From Paratinospora sagittata (taxonomy: Eukaryota; Streptophyta; Magnoliopsida; Ranunculales; Menispermaceae): a DNA stretch of 64,000 nt. Of this stretch, positions 41,701 through 52,795 are shown piece by piece (positions within the stretch are counted from its first letter, which is position 1; each line of letters opens with the position of its first letter). The notes beneath the pieces are model-generated. The model worked only from the letters and a program-made list of their open reading frames with translations, searched no databases and was not told where the DNA came from. The translations under genes were made by a program, and so were the position numbers. The DNA is taken from the NCBI GenBank assembly GCA_035771175.1, contig CM069613.1, forward strand, positions 4,894,001-4,958,000. The letters run 5' to 3'.

Positions 41701-43791
41701 CCACCCCAAGAGTATTAGAGCCTCACATTGGGCCCCACTAATCTCCCCACCAACTCGACGCTGACAGATGGCCCCTTCCACTGGAAACTTCGCTGCAACG
41801 CCCAAGAAGGTAGTCTAAGGTCAAAGAAGAGTCACGCAGACTCGAACCCACACCCTTCCCTCGTCCGCTAGTAACGCTCCCACTTTCCGAACTCCCCCCC
41901 CCCCCCCCCCCACCCACCCACCCCCACCAAAAAAATAAATAAATAATAAAAATAAAATAAAGGTATAATTCCTCTTACTTGCATAGGATGGACAATTGAG
42001 AAACATTTTTTGAACTTCTACTTCATTCAATATATGAACCTCTTCAAATTATCTTTGTAGAAAGAGCTTTAAAAAACCATTAATAGAAAAACAAAAACAG
42101 CATGTCCATCTAGCAATTTGGTAACTTCTGGCAAATATGCTGTGAGAGTTAAAAACCAACTTTCAAATACAACTACTTCGTGTAAACTCTGAGGTGGCTT
42201 CATAACTCTTTTCTCATTTCTGCAAACTATTGGCCTATCAAGAATAAGCGTGGTCAAAAACAAGAAAGGGAATAAATTTCACTTACAGATGAGTAACCCG
42301 AGATGCAACAATCCGGATGTCGAAGCAACGCTAATGTGGTCTCTGCCAACAAAGAGGAAAAACAGATGAGCAATACAATGGGGTAGGAATGCAATTTGGA
42401 AAGCCCTGACAAGCCTAAGCACAAGATTGCACATTTCTTGAGAAAGATCACCCAGGCAGTTGTGCATAACACATGCCTGATAGCACTAGTATATTGACAG
42501 GTGGGCATTGGCCTCAAATCTAATATGAACATTCAATAAAGAAATAAAATGCTGGATATCAATAACATTTCCATGTTAGCATACGAATACAGAACCGGAG
42601 CAGAAGTAAAAACTCACCCGTTAGAACATAATTCAACCCTTCTGGGGTGGATGTATCTGCAATTTCAGCAATCCGGTCGAGATCCTTCTGGAATGACCTC
42701 GCCATGCCCAACAACCCAACCTAAGACAACACAATCAAAATGCAAAATGCTCTGAGATATTATTATGCATAAGAAGAGTGCTATTCAACACACATCTTTA
42801 GCACCCATTTTCAGCACACTGCCCTTTATATACATTGGACGCCCTCAAATTACACATCGCTACATGATTCAAGAGCATCCAACATACATTACAAGGGTGC
42901 GTGCTGAATTCTTGTACACTAATCATTTTTTCCTATGCATAAATTAATCAAACAAAATCTCTCCATATATACTTCAAATTCGCGGCATATAAACAATTTT
43001 TCTTCATAAACACCAACCTAATTCAAAATGTACCATCAAAAACTCAATTCCTACAGCTACCACACAAATTCATCAACCAACAAATCGAAAAACCACCACA
43101 CCTGGAGCTTCACAACACTCGTTTTCTGCGCCGTGGCAAGCACACTTCCCTCCGATCGATCCGAAAGGAACCCCGAAACTAACATGAAAGCTGCGAAACC
43201 CATCAACAGTAGAAAAAAGCCCGAACCGGCCCCCACACCGACGCCAACCGCCGGCCCAACATAAATCCCTCCACCACCACCGGTAAACCCAAACGGCGAC
43301 GGAGCATAATACGGCGCCGAATACGAAAACCCCGGCCCCGACGACCTCGTCGAATAGCTCCTCGAAGACGACGACGAAGAACCCGACGAGAACGACCGAC
43401 CTCCCATCCTCCCCCCTGAAGCCGCCAACGCCGAATGAAAAGGATCGTAAGTAAGCAACAATCCCACCATAACAGCAGCAATTGCAGGTTTCTGCAATGC
43501 TTTAAACGCTTTCAAGATCGCCTCCGCAACTCCATCCAACAAATTCCGATCCCTAACTCCGCTTCCTTCCTCTGCACCGCATTTCTTCGCGTTTGTCAAA
43601 CAATTTACCCGAAATTTCTCAAATTTTCTCCCAAATTTGATCGAACAATTAAAACTAGAATTCGCCTTGGCGAATGGAATTGGGTTAGGGTTATGAATTG
43701 GGAAGGTTCGAGATAGCGGATTCCATGGGAAAGATAGGAGCTTTGGGTGTCTGGTGAAAGTGATTGGTTCGGGAAGCGAAGATGTCGCCAT
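38751..43791 (-). CDS. FLAP1: FLAP1-like chloroplast DUF1517 protein, six exons, 406 aa
   Basis: Exons on the minus strand are 43791-43102, 42720-42618, 42342-42287, 40213-40049, 39051-38938 and 38843-38751. Every junction is GT..AG and the frames join to 407 codons. The first ~65 residues are Ser/Arg/Asn-rich and low in acids, like a chloroplast transit peptide. Hydrophobic segments lie near residue 100 (AIAAVMVGLLLTYDPF) and near 195 (FFLLLMGFAAFMLVSGFL), with a Gly/Ser-rich stretch between. The conserved DUF1517 core follows: TAQKTSVVKLQ, STPEGLNYVL, TLALLRHPDCCISGYSS, FNQLSIEERGKFDEETL, ILVAAEGVHKLPPI and a C-terminal EDYPLLRPL. Arabidopsis FLAP1 is a thylakoid/envelope protein that tunes photoprotective quenching under fluctuating light. 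That role is inferred from family membership. Confidence 0.9.
39825..39866 (+). repeat. G-run cluster in intron 4 of the FLAP1-like gene
   Basis: A dense series of G3-G8 runs (gtgggggtggggtggggt and onward) on the plus strand, which is antisense to the gene. It meets the usual spacing for a G-quadruplex. Confidence 0.8.
41665..41890 (-). mobile_element. SINE-like element in intron 3 of the FLAP1-like gene
   Basis: Read on the minus strand, a good B box (gggttcgagtctg) lies at about 41,840. A GC-balanced body follows and ends in an A-rich tail (aatcaaaaaagaaaataaaa) at about 41,670-41,690. The overlapping open frame is not a gene. Confidence 0.5.
41893..41937 (-). repeat. Poly-C/CCCA tract (G-rich on the transcribed-sense strand)
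   Basis: A run of about 18 C followed by ccca repeats on the plus strand, so the RNA of the minus-strand gene would carry long G-runs here. Confidence 0.85.
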
Positions 43792-44139
43792 GAACGAGGT
43801 CGATCAAGGTCTGGTTCGTGTGAGATTTTGAAGGGGGATCGGAGAATTGAGGTTGGAATTTTTTTGGGGTTTTGTGTGAGGGATTTGTGAGGAGGGTTTT
43901 GGACCAGTCGATCGAAATCTAAGGTGGCCCCCAAGGGATTTGGCGCGAGATTCGAACCTCATCTGCGTGGCTGCTAAGGTTTCAACGTATTTGTAGTAAT
44001 AAATATCTGAATTCTGATAATGTTTGATAGATAGAAGCTTGCGTGAGTTAGTGTTCGACTGTTCAGTGATAATAAAATGCCAAGTGTCCATAATTTAGTG
44101 GAACCATTAATTTAAACCACAGTAGAGGTTCATTTGAAG
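43792..44139. other. Upstream region of the FLAP1-like gene
   Basis: This is the probable promoter and 5' leader of the minus-strand gene that starts at 43,791. No TATA box is obvious, and no other gene is seen. Confidence 0.4.
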
Positions 44140-44289
44140 AAGCTACGTAAACCAAAGGGCAGGGCAGGGGTGATTTGGATGGATGGCTCACCCTCACTTC
44201 ATGGGTGAGAATTCAAATCTTGTGGAGTTATAAGGATAGGAGGCTGAAAAATCAATAATTGAAAAAAAAAAAAAAAAAGTTATGTAAAC
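44140..44289 (+). mobile_element. SINE with imperfect 13-bp TSD
   Basis: The body 44153-44276 has an A-box-like ggatggctcac, a B-box-like gaattcaaatctt, and the ctgtggagttataaggatagg motif shared with the 45.3-kb SINE. It ends in a run of A. Flanks aagctacgtaaac (44140-44152) and aagttatgtaaac (44277-44289) differ at two positions and look like a target duplication. Confidence 0.7.
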
Positions 44290-45297
44290 ATTAATATCGA
44301 ATATTTCTATTCATGTGTGTTTTTTTTTTTAGTACCTTATATTCATAACCTAAATATAATAACAAAAGGTATAATTAAGATCAATATTGAAGGAACTTTG
44401 GCAACACATGTCGTGCATAAGTAGACTTGAAAGTCTCTTAGAGAATTAAAGGAGGCCAAAACCCCCGCAATGGCCCTATTTAAGAGAGTTTTTCTAAAAA
44501 CTTTTTTTTTTTTAGAAGCACTTCTGAAAAAAAAAAAATTTTAAAAAAAACTTGTCTCCTTCAATTTCTTCTAAAAGCAAATAATTATTATTTTTATTAT
44601 GTTTTAGCTAAAAATAAGTATTGTCAAATACTTTAAAAAACCTTTTAAAAAAAAAAAACTCTCTTAAACGAGACCAATATACTCTCAGCTTTTAAGGTTA
44701 TGGGTGACAAAATGAGTTAGACTCATTTGCCCATTTTCGTCCAATTAGTTTTAAAATAGGTCTACACAAAATCTTTTAAAATTTAATTTGGTTGGGTATG
44801 GATATGAATCTTATATCCGTTTTAAAAATCAAGTTAGGTCCAAACGAAAACCTAAGAAATTGGGTATTCGATTCTTACTTACTATAAGAGATAAAATAAA
44901 TAGTTTACATATATTTTAATTTCATAATATTTATGTCCTAACTTGGTTAAAGATTGAAGTCCTTCAATTTTCTTTTTGATTTATATTTACAATCATCAAT
45001 ATTCACTCATTTTCAACAACAATAATAAATCAAATTTAACAACTACAATTAAAAAATAAATAAATAAAAGCGTGCAAAAAAGGACAAAATTGAACAACCT
45101 GGTTTTCAAAACATATGGGCACAAATAAATAATTTTCCGATTCGCTAAAGGGGCCGAGTATCGACATTTTAGATATATGTTAATATAAGGCGTTGTCTGA
45201 ACTCATACCCATTCTTATTTTTTGCTGCTCCTAATTAAAGTGCTATAATATTGGGCATTAAGACCCACTAAATGAGGGCACAAAAGGCACAAATCAG
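44290..45297. other. AT-rich intergenic DNA
   Basis: No coding signal is seen. Several A-runs and T-runs occur around 44,320-44,660, including a foldback-like aaaaacttttttt/aaaaaaacttg region. Confidence 0.5.
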
Positions 45298-45551
45298 AGA
45301 TAATCTACTATTATCTAAAGTGGCGTGGGTGAATTGGATTGGTGGCTTACTTCTACCGGGAGGTGGGAGTTCGAATCCGAACTTTCTTCTTTCTTGTGGA
45401 GTTATACCTATTTTAGAAAGGGCCGCCAGAAATATCCTACAATTTGTCTAAACTTCTGAAGGATTAGTCTCGACCTGAAGGATATGAAGACACTTCGAAA
45501 GAGCCAAAAAATCGATAACAAAAAAAAAAAAAAAAAAGATAATCTACTATT
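45298..45551 (+). mobile_element. SINE with perfect 15-bp TSD
   Basis: The body 45313-45536 contains a perfect B box (gagttcgaatccg) after an A-box-like gattggtggctta. It then has a 3' region ending in a pure A-run. Identical 15-mers agataatctactatt flank it at 45298-45312 and 45537-45551, the hallmark of LINE-mediated retroposition. It shares several motifs with the SINE at 44,153-44,276. Confidence 0.85.
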
Positions 45552-45721
45552 GTGGAATTTTAACCTTTTTTTCATTTTGAAAAAAATATTGTACTTGCGG
45601 TAATTGTTCTCTGTTTTTTTTCAACTGAATTTAACTAGGTTAAGAACCAACCCAACTAGTTCTGTGATCCTACTCCACCAATCTTTTTCACTTCCTTTTT
45701 ATATACTACAAGTTTGTAGCC

Positions 45722-46025
45722 CCGCCTGATAGGCGGCGTTAATAAAATAATACTATTATAGACTCAATTTAGATTTACTAAAAATGCTACCCTTCTGTGT
45801 AAATAATATTGATGTTAAGAATAATATTAACTAATTGATTAAAATATAATTATATAAAAATTCATAGTCATGCATTTATTTACAACCTTTATAAGTACAT
45901 AAATATGACAAAATGATGACTAACATTACATATATGATGATGTAACAACGAAATGGGTTTGAAAACTTATAACATATATAAACGAAATGAACAATTGGTC
46001 AAAGTCAAAGTCATTACATATGTTG
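45722..46025 (-). mobile_element. Helitron-type 3' tail (non-autonomous or truncated copy)
   Basis: Positions 45,743-46,025 match 58,073-58,570, the downstream side of the Helitron, in the same orientation; the latter has an extra ~190 bp. On the minus strand this tail ends with a perfect 6-bp-stem GC hairpin (ccgcct/aggcgg at 45722-45736) in AT-rich DNA, as Helitron 3' ends do. The terminal CTRR is not clean: cttg or gtag before a T are the nearest candidates. Confidence 0.55.
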
Positions 46026-47919
46026 AAGCAAGAGATAGAGAGTGATTGCTGGAGAGATGAAAAGGAGGAGTGGTTGAGAAAGAAAACAAAAGAAGAAAGA
46101 GATGAAAGAAAAGGAAAAAACAAATAGTGAGAGGTATTGACAATGACATATACCAAACCGAAGGAAAAATATTTTTGTTGACATTTCTCAGGATATATAT
46201 ATAATGAAGGTGGGGTCTCATCTATTTAAGAAACATTAACATGAAGGTATGAAGGTGGGGAGTGCGTGATATGCTGAGGATTCTTTTTTGGAGTGAGTTA
46301 TTAGTTCAGATTTATGTCGGATCTTCGTCTATGTGTAGTTCGAGATATAATGATATTGTTGGGACCTTATATGAAGAAGAACTTGACATAAAGATGACAA
46401 CTTGACTTAAGAAAAAAACTCTAAAAGTCTACTCTATGATCAATTTAGTGCAATGATTTGTCATTATACGGTATCTCTTCTTTACTTATGTCAAGATGCT
46501 TATAGTACTACCCTACATACTACTACTACCACACCTATAGTAATTTTAATATCAATTCCAATGCAACTAATACCTATATACTCGGCCTATACACCAAGTT
46601 TTTTCCTCTTCTCTCAAATAAAACCCAACATACAAAAAATAATCAATGTAATTCACATACCATGCAAGTCAACCTTGTATTTGGAAAGGACATTATCATT
46701 ATTCAAGTTTATATATAAGCATATAATATGATATTGATAACAATATAAGTTTTTCCATTATTCGATTGGTAACAGGAATATTTGCAATAATTCTAACTCT
46801 AGAAATGTAGCAACACTCAAGTTAAAAAAAAACATAATTCTTCGTTTGAATATTATATAATAGTAAGATGAAGATTAGGAGCAAAGGAAAGTCAAAATAA
46901 ACATGCCTATTATTGAGGTCAAAAAGTTATGTGAACATTATATGTAAAATAATGAATGAAACAAAATGATACAGGAAACAATAGTCTTTGAATGGAAAAA
47001 TAAACAGGAAACAATTCTTCTCTTCTCTCCACAACCTAAAAAAGTTAGTACAACCCATTAGTTTATTGACTAAAATAACTTAAAAAAAACTCTAGAAACC
47101 AAAGAACAACCCTTAAAGTATTTAAAATATTTAAGAAGAATTAAAGTCATCAATCAGCTTGAGGTGTTTTCATGAAGGAATTCATGTATAAACAATTAAG
47201 CAAATCCGAAACTATTTAAGTTCAAACCTAGCCAGATGAAATAAAAAACACGAATTTTCTACCAAGATTCTAAATCTACAATTTAATCAAAGAATAAGTA
47301 ATTCAAATATTCTAAAAGAAAAGCCTAAATTGAAAAATCAAAAGCAAAACATTCAAGAGATGCACTAACCTTGAATGTCTTCTTTAATGACTGAACTGTA
47401 CCAAAAAAAGAAGAAGATATTATGATTATATAATTCTATGATAAATAACTAAGAAAATTGAGGAAGAAAGAATAAAAAATGTAGATATTAGTTATCTTCT
47501 CCCGTTGTACATGTTCAAAAGCACAGGTGACTTAGATATCTTGTATGAAAAATAAAATTGAATATAGTTTAATTGACTTAATCTGAATCTGTATTCTAAT
47601 TTTTTTTTCCGACCCTATCTGCCCAAAAAGAAATTTAGATATAAAAAAAGAAAAGCTTACTTCTTCTTTTTATAGATTGAAGACTCAACCGACAAAAATC
47701 CGCAGTCGCATCAATACTGTAATTCGCATTGAAGAGATGAAGAGAAGCAGTAGATGGAGATGAAGAGAAGGAATGGTTGGAAAAGAAGCAAGAGATAGAG
47801 AGAGATTGCTGGAGAGATGAAAAGGGGGAGTGGTTGAGAAAGAAAACAAAAGAAGAAAGAGATGAAAGAAAAGAAAAAAATAAATAGTGAGAGGTATTTA
47901 CAATGACATATACCAAACT
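46026..47919. repeat. 134-bp direct duplication flanking ~1.6 kb
   Basis: 46026-46159 and 47786-47919 are near-identical (aagcaagagatagagag ... gacatataccaaac), in the same orientation. Between them is AT-rich DNA with no gene I can support. The piece at 47,640-47,785 has a short minus-strand frame ending at a gtaagc donor-like site, which could be a captured exon fragment. Confidence 0.75.
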
Positions 47920-48252
47920 GCTCATTGGTGTGTAATTAGAAAATGTAATTAATTATCACGTGACGCTTACTTATTTAACAAATATTTATATAAATATCTG
48001 CTTCTTATTATTATTCAAAGTTTTGCAACAAACGAACACTATATAGCTAGGTAAATACATGCTTGAAATATATAGGTGGTTGTATGTCTTCTTCATTTAA
48101 TTGTATAATATACAAAAGTAAAGTGTCGTATAACATTTATCTAATATTACATATTTTTATATTCAAAAGTTATATTACATTTATACATCTATTATGAGTT
48201 ATATACATATATATATATACACATGCACGCACATTTAGATGTATACATTAAT

Positions 48253-48636
48253 TTAATACGCCCATGCATAATAATATGGTACATATGTTGAAATTACTGG
48301 CAGACCGGACTCCATAAGGTCATGCCAAAAAACATCATACAAATTTTCAGGGTACCTAGTCTCCGCTTCGTCATCTAGAACGACTCTTATAGTAGGTCGA
48401 CCAATGATGGACCAATAAACCATTAGCGTGCTTGTTTCTCTTGGAGACCAACAATAAACGAAAGTTTCATCGATTTCGAGAAAAGGCTGATCTTCATTAT
48501 CCACAATTTGAGGTTGGAGCCCGTAATCATACAGATGGTCTTGTAACTTCATCATTAATGACTCAAAGATTGCTGGATTAAGTAATCTATAAGAAAATTC
48601 TCTGGCCAGCATGAAGCAATTTGAGTTCTCATCCAT
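48253..48636 (-). CDS. Uncharacterised 127-aa protein, copy A of a family pair
   Basis: A single ATG-to-stop frame of 128 codons, rich in Asp/Glu, Trp and Tyr, with no signal peptide, membrane segment or known motif. It aligns without large gaps to the equally long ORF at 55,411-55,794. Shared positions include LYDYG/LYYYG, the PF-E core (PFLEID/PFMEFH), a W-x-P-x-ET motif (CWSPRET/NWTPQET), an IG-P-I-V-DD block and a final S-LPV. By eye about 35-40 percent of residues are identical. Conservation of length and frame at that divergence argues for a real gene. I do not recognise the family. Confidence 0.6.
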   Translation of the reverse strand: MDENSNCFMLAREFSYRLLNPAIFESLMMKLQDHLYDYGLQPQIVDNEDQPFLEIDETFVYCWSPRETSTLMVYWSIIGRPTIRVVLDDEAETRYPENLYDVFWHDLMESGLPVISTYVPYYYAWAY

Positions 48637-50320
48637 TTATCGAGTATTTCACGGGTGTATTGTCTGCATGTTTATCAAACATACCAAAATTAGAGTGTTT
48701 AAATGAATGGTCAGAGAAGAAACACAAAGTCAACAAAATAGCAAATTCCTTGTTAACAAAAAGAAACATAATGAAAACAAAGTAGAAGAACGAAGAAAAG
48801 TATTTGTCGATAATAGGTAGTTGACAGGATGATACCTTAGTAGTTTCGTGGGTGATATGTGTTGATGATTTTTCCCGTTGTACAGTAATTGTGTAGCGTC
48901 TTTATTTGTTGAAAAACTTTCGGCATACAAATGGGAAGAACATCCTAAAATATATAATTTTCAACAACAATTAGGTGAGTTTCAAGAAAAGGATAAACAT
49001 GCAATAATTATTGCAAATAGTTTAAGTCAAATAATATCCCGAGAGTTGAGGGATTTTGCGTCAGGTGTCATAATCCAAACTGTATTTGTTGAGTTTATAA
49101 AGACCATGATAATAAAACGTTTGGCTGCTGGATTTTCTTGTCTTTTGTCAAATAAGAAATTTAATTCAAATAAAATTTGATGTCAGAGAGTCTAATGTTG
49201 TCAATTTTCTTTTCTTGTCAAATAAGATTAAATTAAAGAAGTTCTGACAACTGGAGATGACTACAGGGTTTTCATAAGGGAAAATGTTAATTTGCCATCA
49301 ATATCTAAGAGAGTTGTGACACATTGTTTTATTTTATTATAAAAGTTAAGTAATCATGTCAATCAAGTTCATAAAATCTATCCCAACATTTATTATTCAC
49401 CGTGCTCATTTATTAAACTGTCAGGATGAAAAAGACTCTCTTTTCTATGATGATTTCTTAATAGAAAATTTTTACTTCTGGTCAAGCATTTTAATTTATA
49501 CATTATCATTGGTCTGACTATATAATATTAACTTATCTATGAGCAACCAAACTTGCTAGTGGAAACTTTGATCTGGACAAAACAATGTGAGAGCAAAACA
49601 AAGTACATTAGCTAACAAAGAAGAGATTATTTTTATTATTTTCTATTACACAAAATAGAATGTTACATTTATCTTTCAAGAAACTGTGGACAACATTGTT
49701 AATTCTCATCAATACTAAGCTAGAAAATTATAAGCTTTGAAGAAGAAAGACTAAGAGAATTATTGACAATAAATACGTAGGAGAAGATGGTAGATAACAT
49801 TTCAAAGAATTAAAGACATCATAGAGTTGTGAGTTGTTGTAACGTTAGCTACATAATTCTTGAAAGAAAAAGTAGAGGAAGAAGTTGGAGGTGAGGCTGG
49901 TGATTTCAAAAAAAGTGGAAGGGAGTGTGGATGTGGATTCTGACGCATGACATCAAACAATTATTTTTGTCATTCAACAACACGCCCCCACTGTTGGACA
50001 CTCTTCTTTTTCTTCTACGCAGCTCCAAACAAAGCGCACCCACTTGAGTACCCCTTTGAACTTCAAAACTTCATGATGATGAAGAGAAAGAACTTCAGGA
50101 ATTGGAGGTCTAGCCTAGGTTGCATAATAGCTGCAAGAGCATAACTCCTAGATCAACTTAATAGCCTCCCATGACTTTGCTTTTTTTCATTATCTCCTGC
50201 ACTATCTCTTGTTTAGACGTAATGTCATTGCCTCCAACATTTTCTTTTAGAAGAGGAGAACTTACAAAAGTTGGAAGAGATATTTGAGCGGAGCGGAAAA
50301 AAATTAAGTGATTGATAAGC
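48637..50320. other. Intergenic DNA between copy A and the LOG gene
   Basis: No gene I can support. Open stretches at 48,880-49,180 (plus) and 49,947-50,144 (plus) are not recognisable proteins. The second sits in a slightly GC-richer segment and may be a transposon relic. The final ~150 bp is the likely LOG leader. Confidence 0.45.
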
Positions 50321-51721
50321 ATGGAGAATGAGATAGTGAAGTCAAGGTTTCGAAGTGTTTGTGTGTTTTGTGGGAGTAGGGTCAGAAAAAGAGATTGTTA
50401 CAGAAACGCTACTCTTGAGTTAGGTGAAGAGCTGGTAATTTATTAATGATTGTACAAACGTTTTTTTATTTTGTTCCTACGACTTGTTTTTTTTGGCATG
50501 GTTTGGTTGGTGGGCTGTGTCATTTGTGCCTCATTGTTTAATATTGAAGTGTGTTAATTGTTTGAAGATTTCAAGGAAGTTGAACCTTGTTTATGGTGGT
50601 GCGAGTGTGGGTTTGATGGGTTTGGTTTCTCAGGCTGTTTATCAAGGTGGAGGACATGTTCTTGGGTAAGTAATATTAAGGACCAAGTACATAAAGAATC
50701 TATTTTTATCATATATTTTTCAGGAGTTTTGTTTATTTTTTGAGGCTCCTTTTTTAATTTATGTTTGTTGGTGGATTTTGTGGACAGAATTATTCCCAAA
50801 ATGCTTATGTGCAAAGAGGTTTGTAATCACATTATGCTTAAGTAAAGTCCTCATTTTACTTTTTCCTAAGTATTTTCTCATTATCATTTCATGGGATCAG
50901 ATAGTTGGAGAGACAGTTGGAGAATTAAGAGTAGTAGCCGACATGCACGAAAGGAAAGTTGAAATGGCTTGCCATTCTGATTGCTTTATTGCATTACCAG
51001 GTCCTTTGTTTCAGTTGGAATTGTTATCACTTTAATCAGAATATATTATCACATATAAGTTAACCTTTGAAAAAGGCTATAAAGGATTTCTATTTCAATA
51101 ACTATACAGGTGGTTATGGGACATTGGAAGAGTTATTGGAGGTCATTAGCTGGGCGCAACTTGGGATCCATGACAAACCTGTAAGCAAATCAAAACCCAC
51201 TGCATTCATTTATCTATCTAGCTATATATATATATATATATGAAAAAAACTCAAGCTAGGCTGGGTACGGCGCTGAACGGTCCCCCACCATCACGGTTGG
51301 ATGCGTATATATAATTCATGTTTTTCCAAGCTTTACTAAGTAGTCGTAAGTAAGCTGCAGGTGGGGTTGCTTAATGTTGATGGGTACTACAATGATCTAC
51401 TCACCTTCATAGATAAAGCAGTGGATGATGGGTTCATTAAAATGTCTCAGCGTCACATAGTCGTTTCGGCTCCAAATGCAAAGGAGCTCTTATAGAAACT
51501 CGAGGTTTTCTTTTCTTCAATAAATTAGTCCTTCAAGTTCGATTGTTGCTCATCAATACAAAGCATAGATATATAAAAGTAACTCACTTTGTTAAATTAG
51601 TAGACTGAATTTTGGTCTTTTTGTCCCTTTTGGTGGTTAGGACTATGTACCCACTCATGAGGGTGTTGTTGCCAGGGCAAGGTGGGAGGCTGAGCAAGAA
51701 GAGTTTAATGTGCCGGTGTAG
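50321..51721 (+). CDS. LOG: LOG-type cytokinin riboside 5'-monophosphate phosphoribohydrolase, with premature stop in exon 6
   Basis: Exons are 50321-50434, 50568-50665, 50788-50818, 50901-51000, 51110-51180, 51361-51504 and 51641-51721. All are GT..AG, and together they make 213 codons. The protein shows the LOG fold motifs: CVFCGS near the start, [12 protein letters not shown], the catalytic segment ending MHERK, and PGGYGT at about residue 115. LOG enzymes release active cytokinin bases from nucleotides in the cytosol. An in-frame TAG at 51493-51495 ends translation after 182 residues. The rest of exon 6 and all of exon 7 still read as normal LOG C-terminus ([16 protein letters not shown]), so this is one recent point change. 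The lost part is a C-terminal helix outside the active-site motifs, so residual activity is possible. Confidence 0.9.
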
Positions 51722-52795
51722 CCTGAAGTGGCTCTTCAATAAGTGGACCACAGTTGAATTCTGAATGTAGCGTATATATATATCATATATTTATAGTCAT
51801 TTGCTCAGTGCAAGATTTGCAATGGTCGATCTCCTCCATTGTGTGGAAAGAAATGTAAAATCTTGTTTATTTGAATAGAATTGTTGTTTGATTTGGCATG
51901 AACTCGACGTTGAATTTTATTGTCAATTACAAACAAAATTGGCTTTAAGAAAAGAGAAAAAAAAACTCGAAAGTCAGTGATGTAGGGAATGAAGTTTCGA
52001 GATTGCTTCTTCACGTATGAGGATAACGACTACTACATTGTTTTTGTGAGTATAAATATGAGTAGTGTTCAGAAGGAAATTTATCACATTCCAGTGTTCA
52101 CTGGACTTTGTTCATGGGGAACATGTTTGTAAAAGTTCACCAGCTGAGGCCAAAGTTAAATTTAGAATGTATGGAGATGGGGATATATATATTTGTATAG
52201 CTAAATATGGTTTAAACAATGTAAATAAGAAAAGGGACCAACATTGACACGTTATGACAATTTATTACTTTTAACAATGAATAACTTCATATCACATTAC
52301 AATACTAATGTGAGCAATTACGTCACATCATAATATATAGATTTCTCCGTTTGTACATACAATGTAGTTATCAAGTCAAAATTGTGGAGAAAAAGAATTG
52401 TGGTATGCTTGAAGGTTCATTATGATTGGTGCATTAATAATTATATTAATCTTATATTGGTATAATTGCATAGGGTTTAAAGGTGAAATATAGGTACATT
52501 ATTAATTGGGTGATGTATTTATTGTTAGTATATCAAAATTATAATTAATTTCATAGATATGGATAGACTATAAATTGAATGCCAAAGGTGTAGATGCATT
52601 AATGGGAGAAGTATTAGTTAATAGTATATAGAGTTAGGGTAGAAAGTATGAAAGGTCTAGATATTAGTCTTGCCGTAATTTAGTATGACATAAAAGTCAT
52701 AATTGGTGTATGTTGGTTGCAAGTTGATTTGTTCATGGTGCAGATATGAGTACCAACAATGGTGTTAACAATGAAGGCAGACTACAAACCAACAG
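51722..52795. other. LOG 3' region and intergenic DNA
   Basis: No gene is seen. The first ~130 bp is probably the LOG 3' untranslated region. An ATG at 52746 opens a 28-codon frame that stops just after the start used for the next gene; it may be an upstream ORF or an earlier start lost by a frameshift. Confidence 0.45.

Noticed and set aside
41155..42030. Minus-strand open frames in the FLAP1-like intron 3
   Set aside because: They are intronic and overlap a SINE-like element and a poly-C tract; no homology is seen.
43203..43481. 92-codon frame overlapping FLAP1-like exon 1
   Set aside because: Out-of-frame shadow of the Gly/Ser-rich coding stretch.
45926..47925. Ser/Phe-rich minus-strand frames containing FFLNHS(S/P)FSSLQQSLSI
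   Set aside because: They arise from the duplicated gaaag-rich repeat; the shared protein string reflects the DNA duplication, not a gene family.
48878..49180. 100-codon plus-strand frame
   Set aside because: No ATG context, intron or homology supports it; possibly a relic, but not called.
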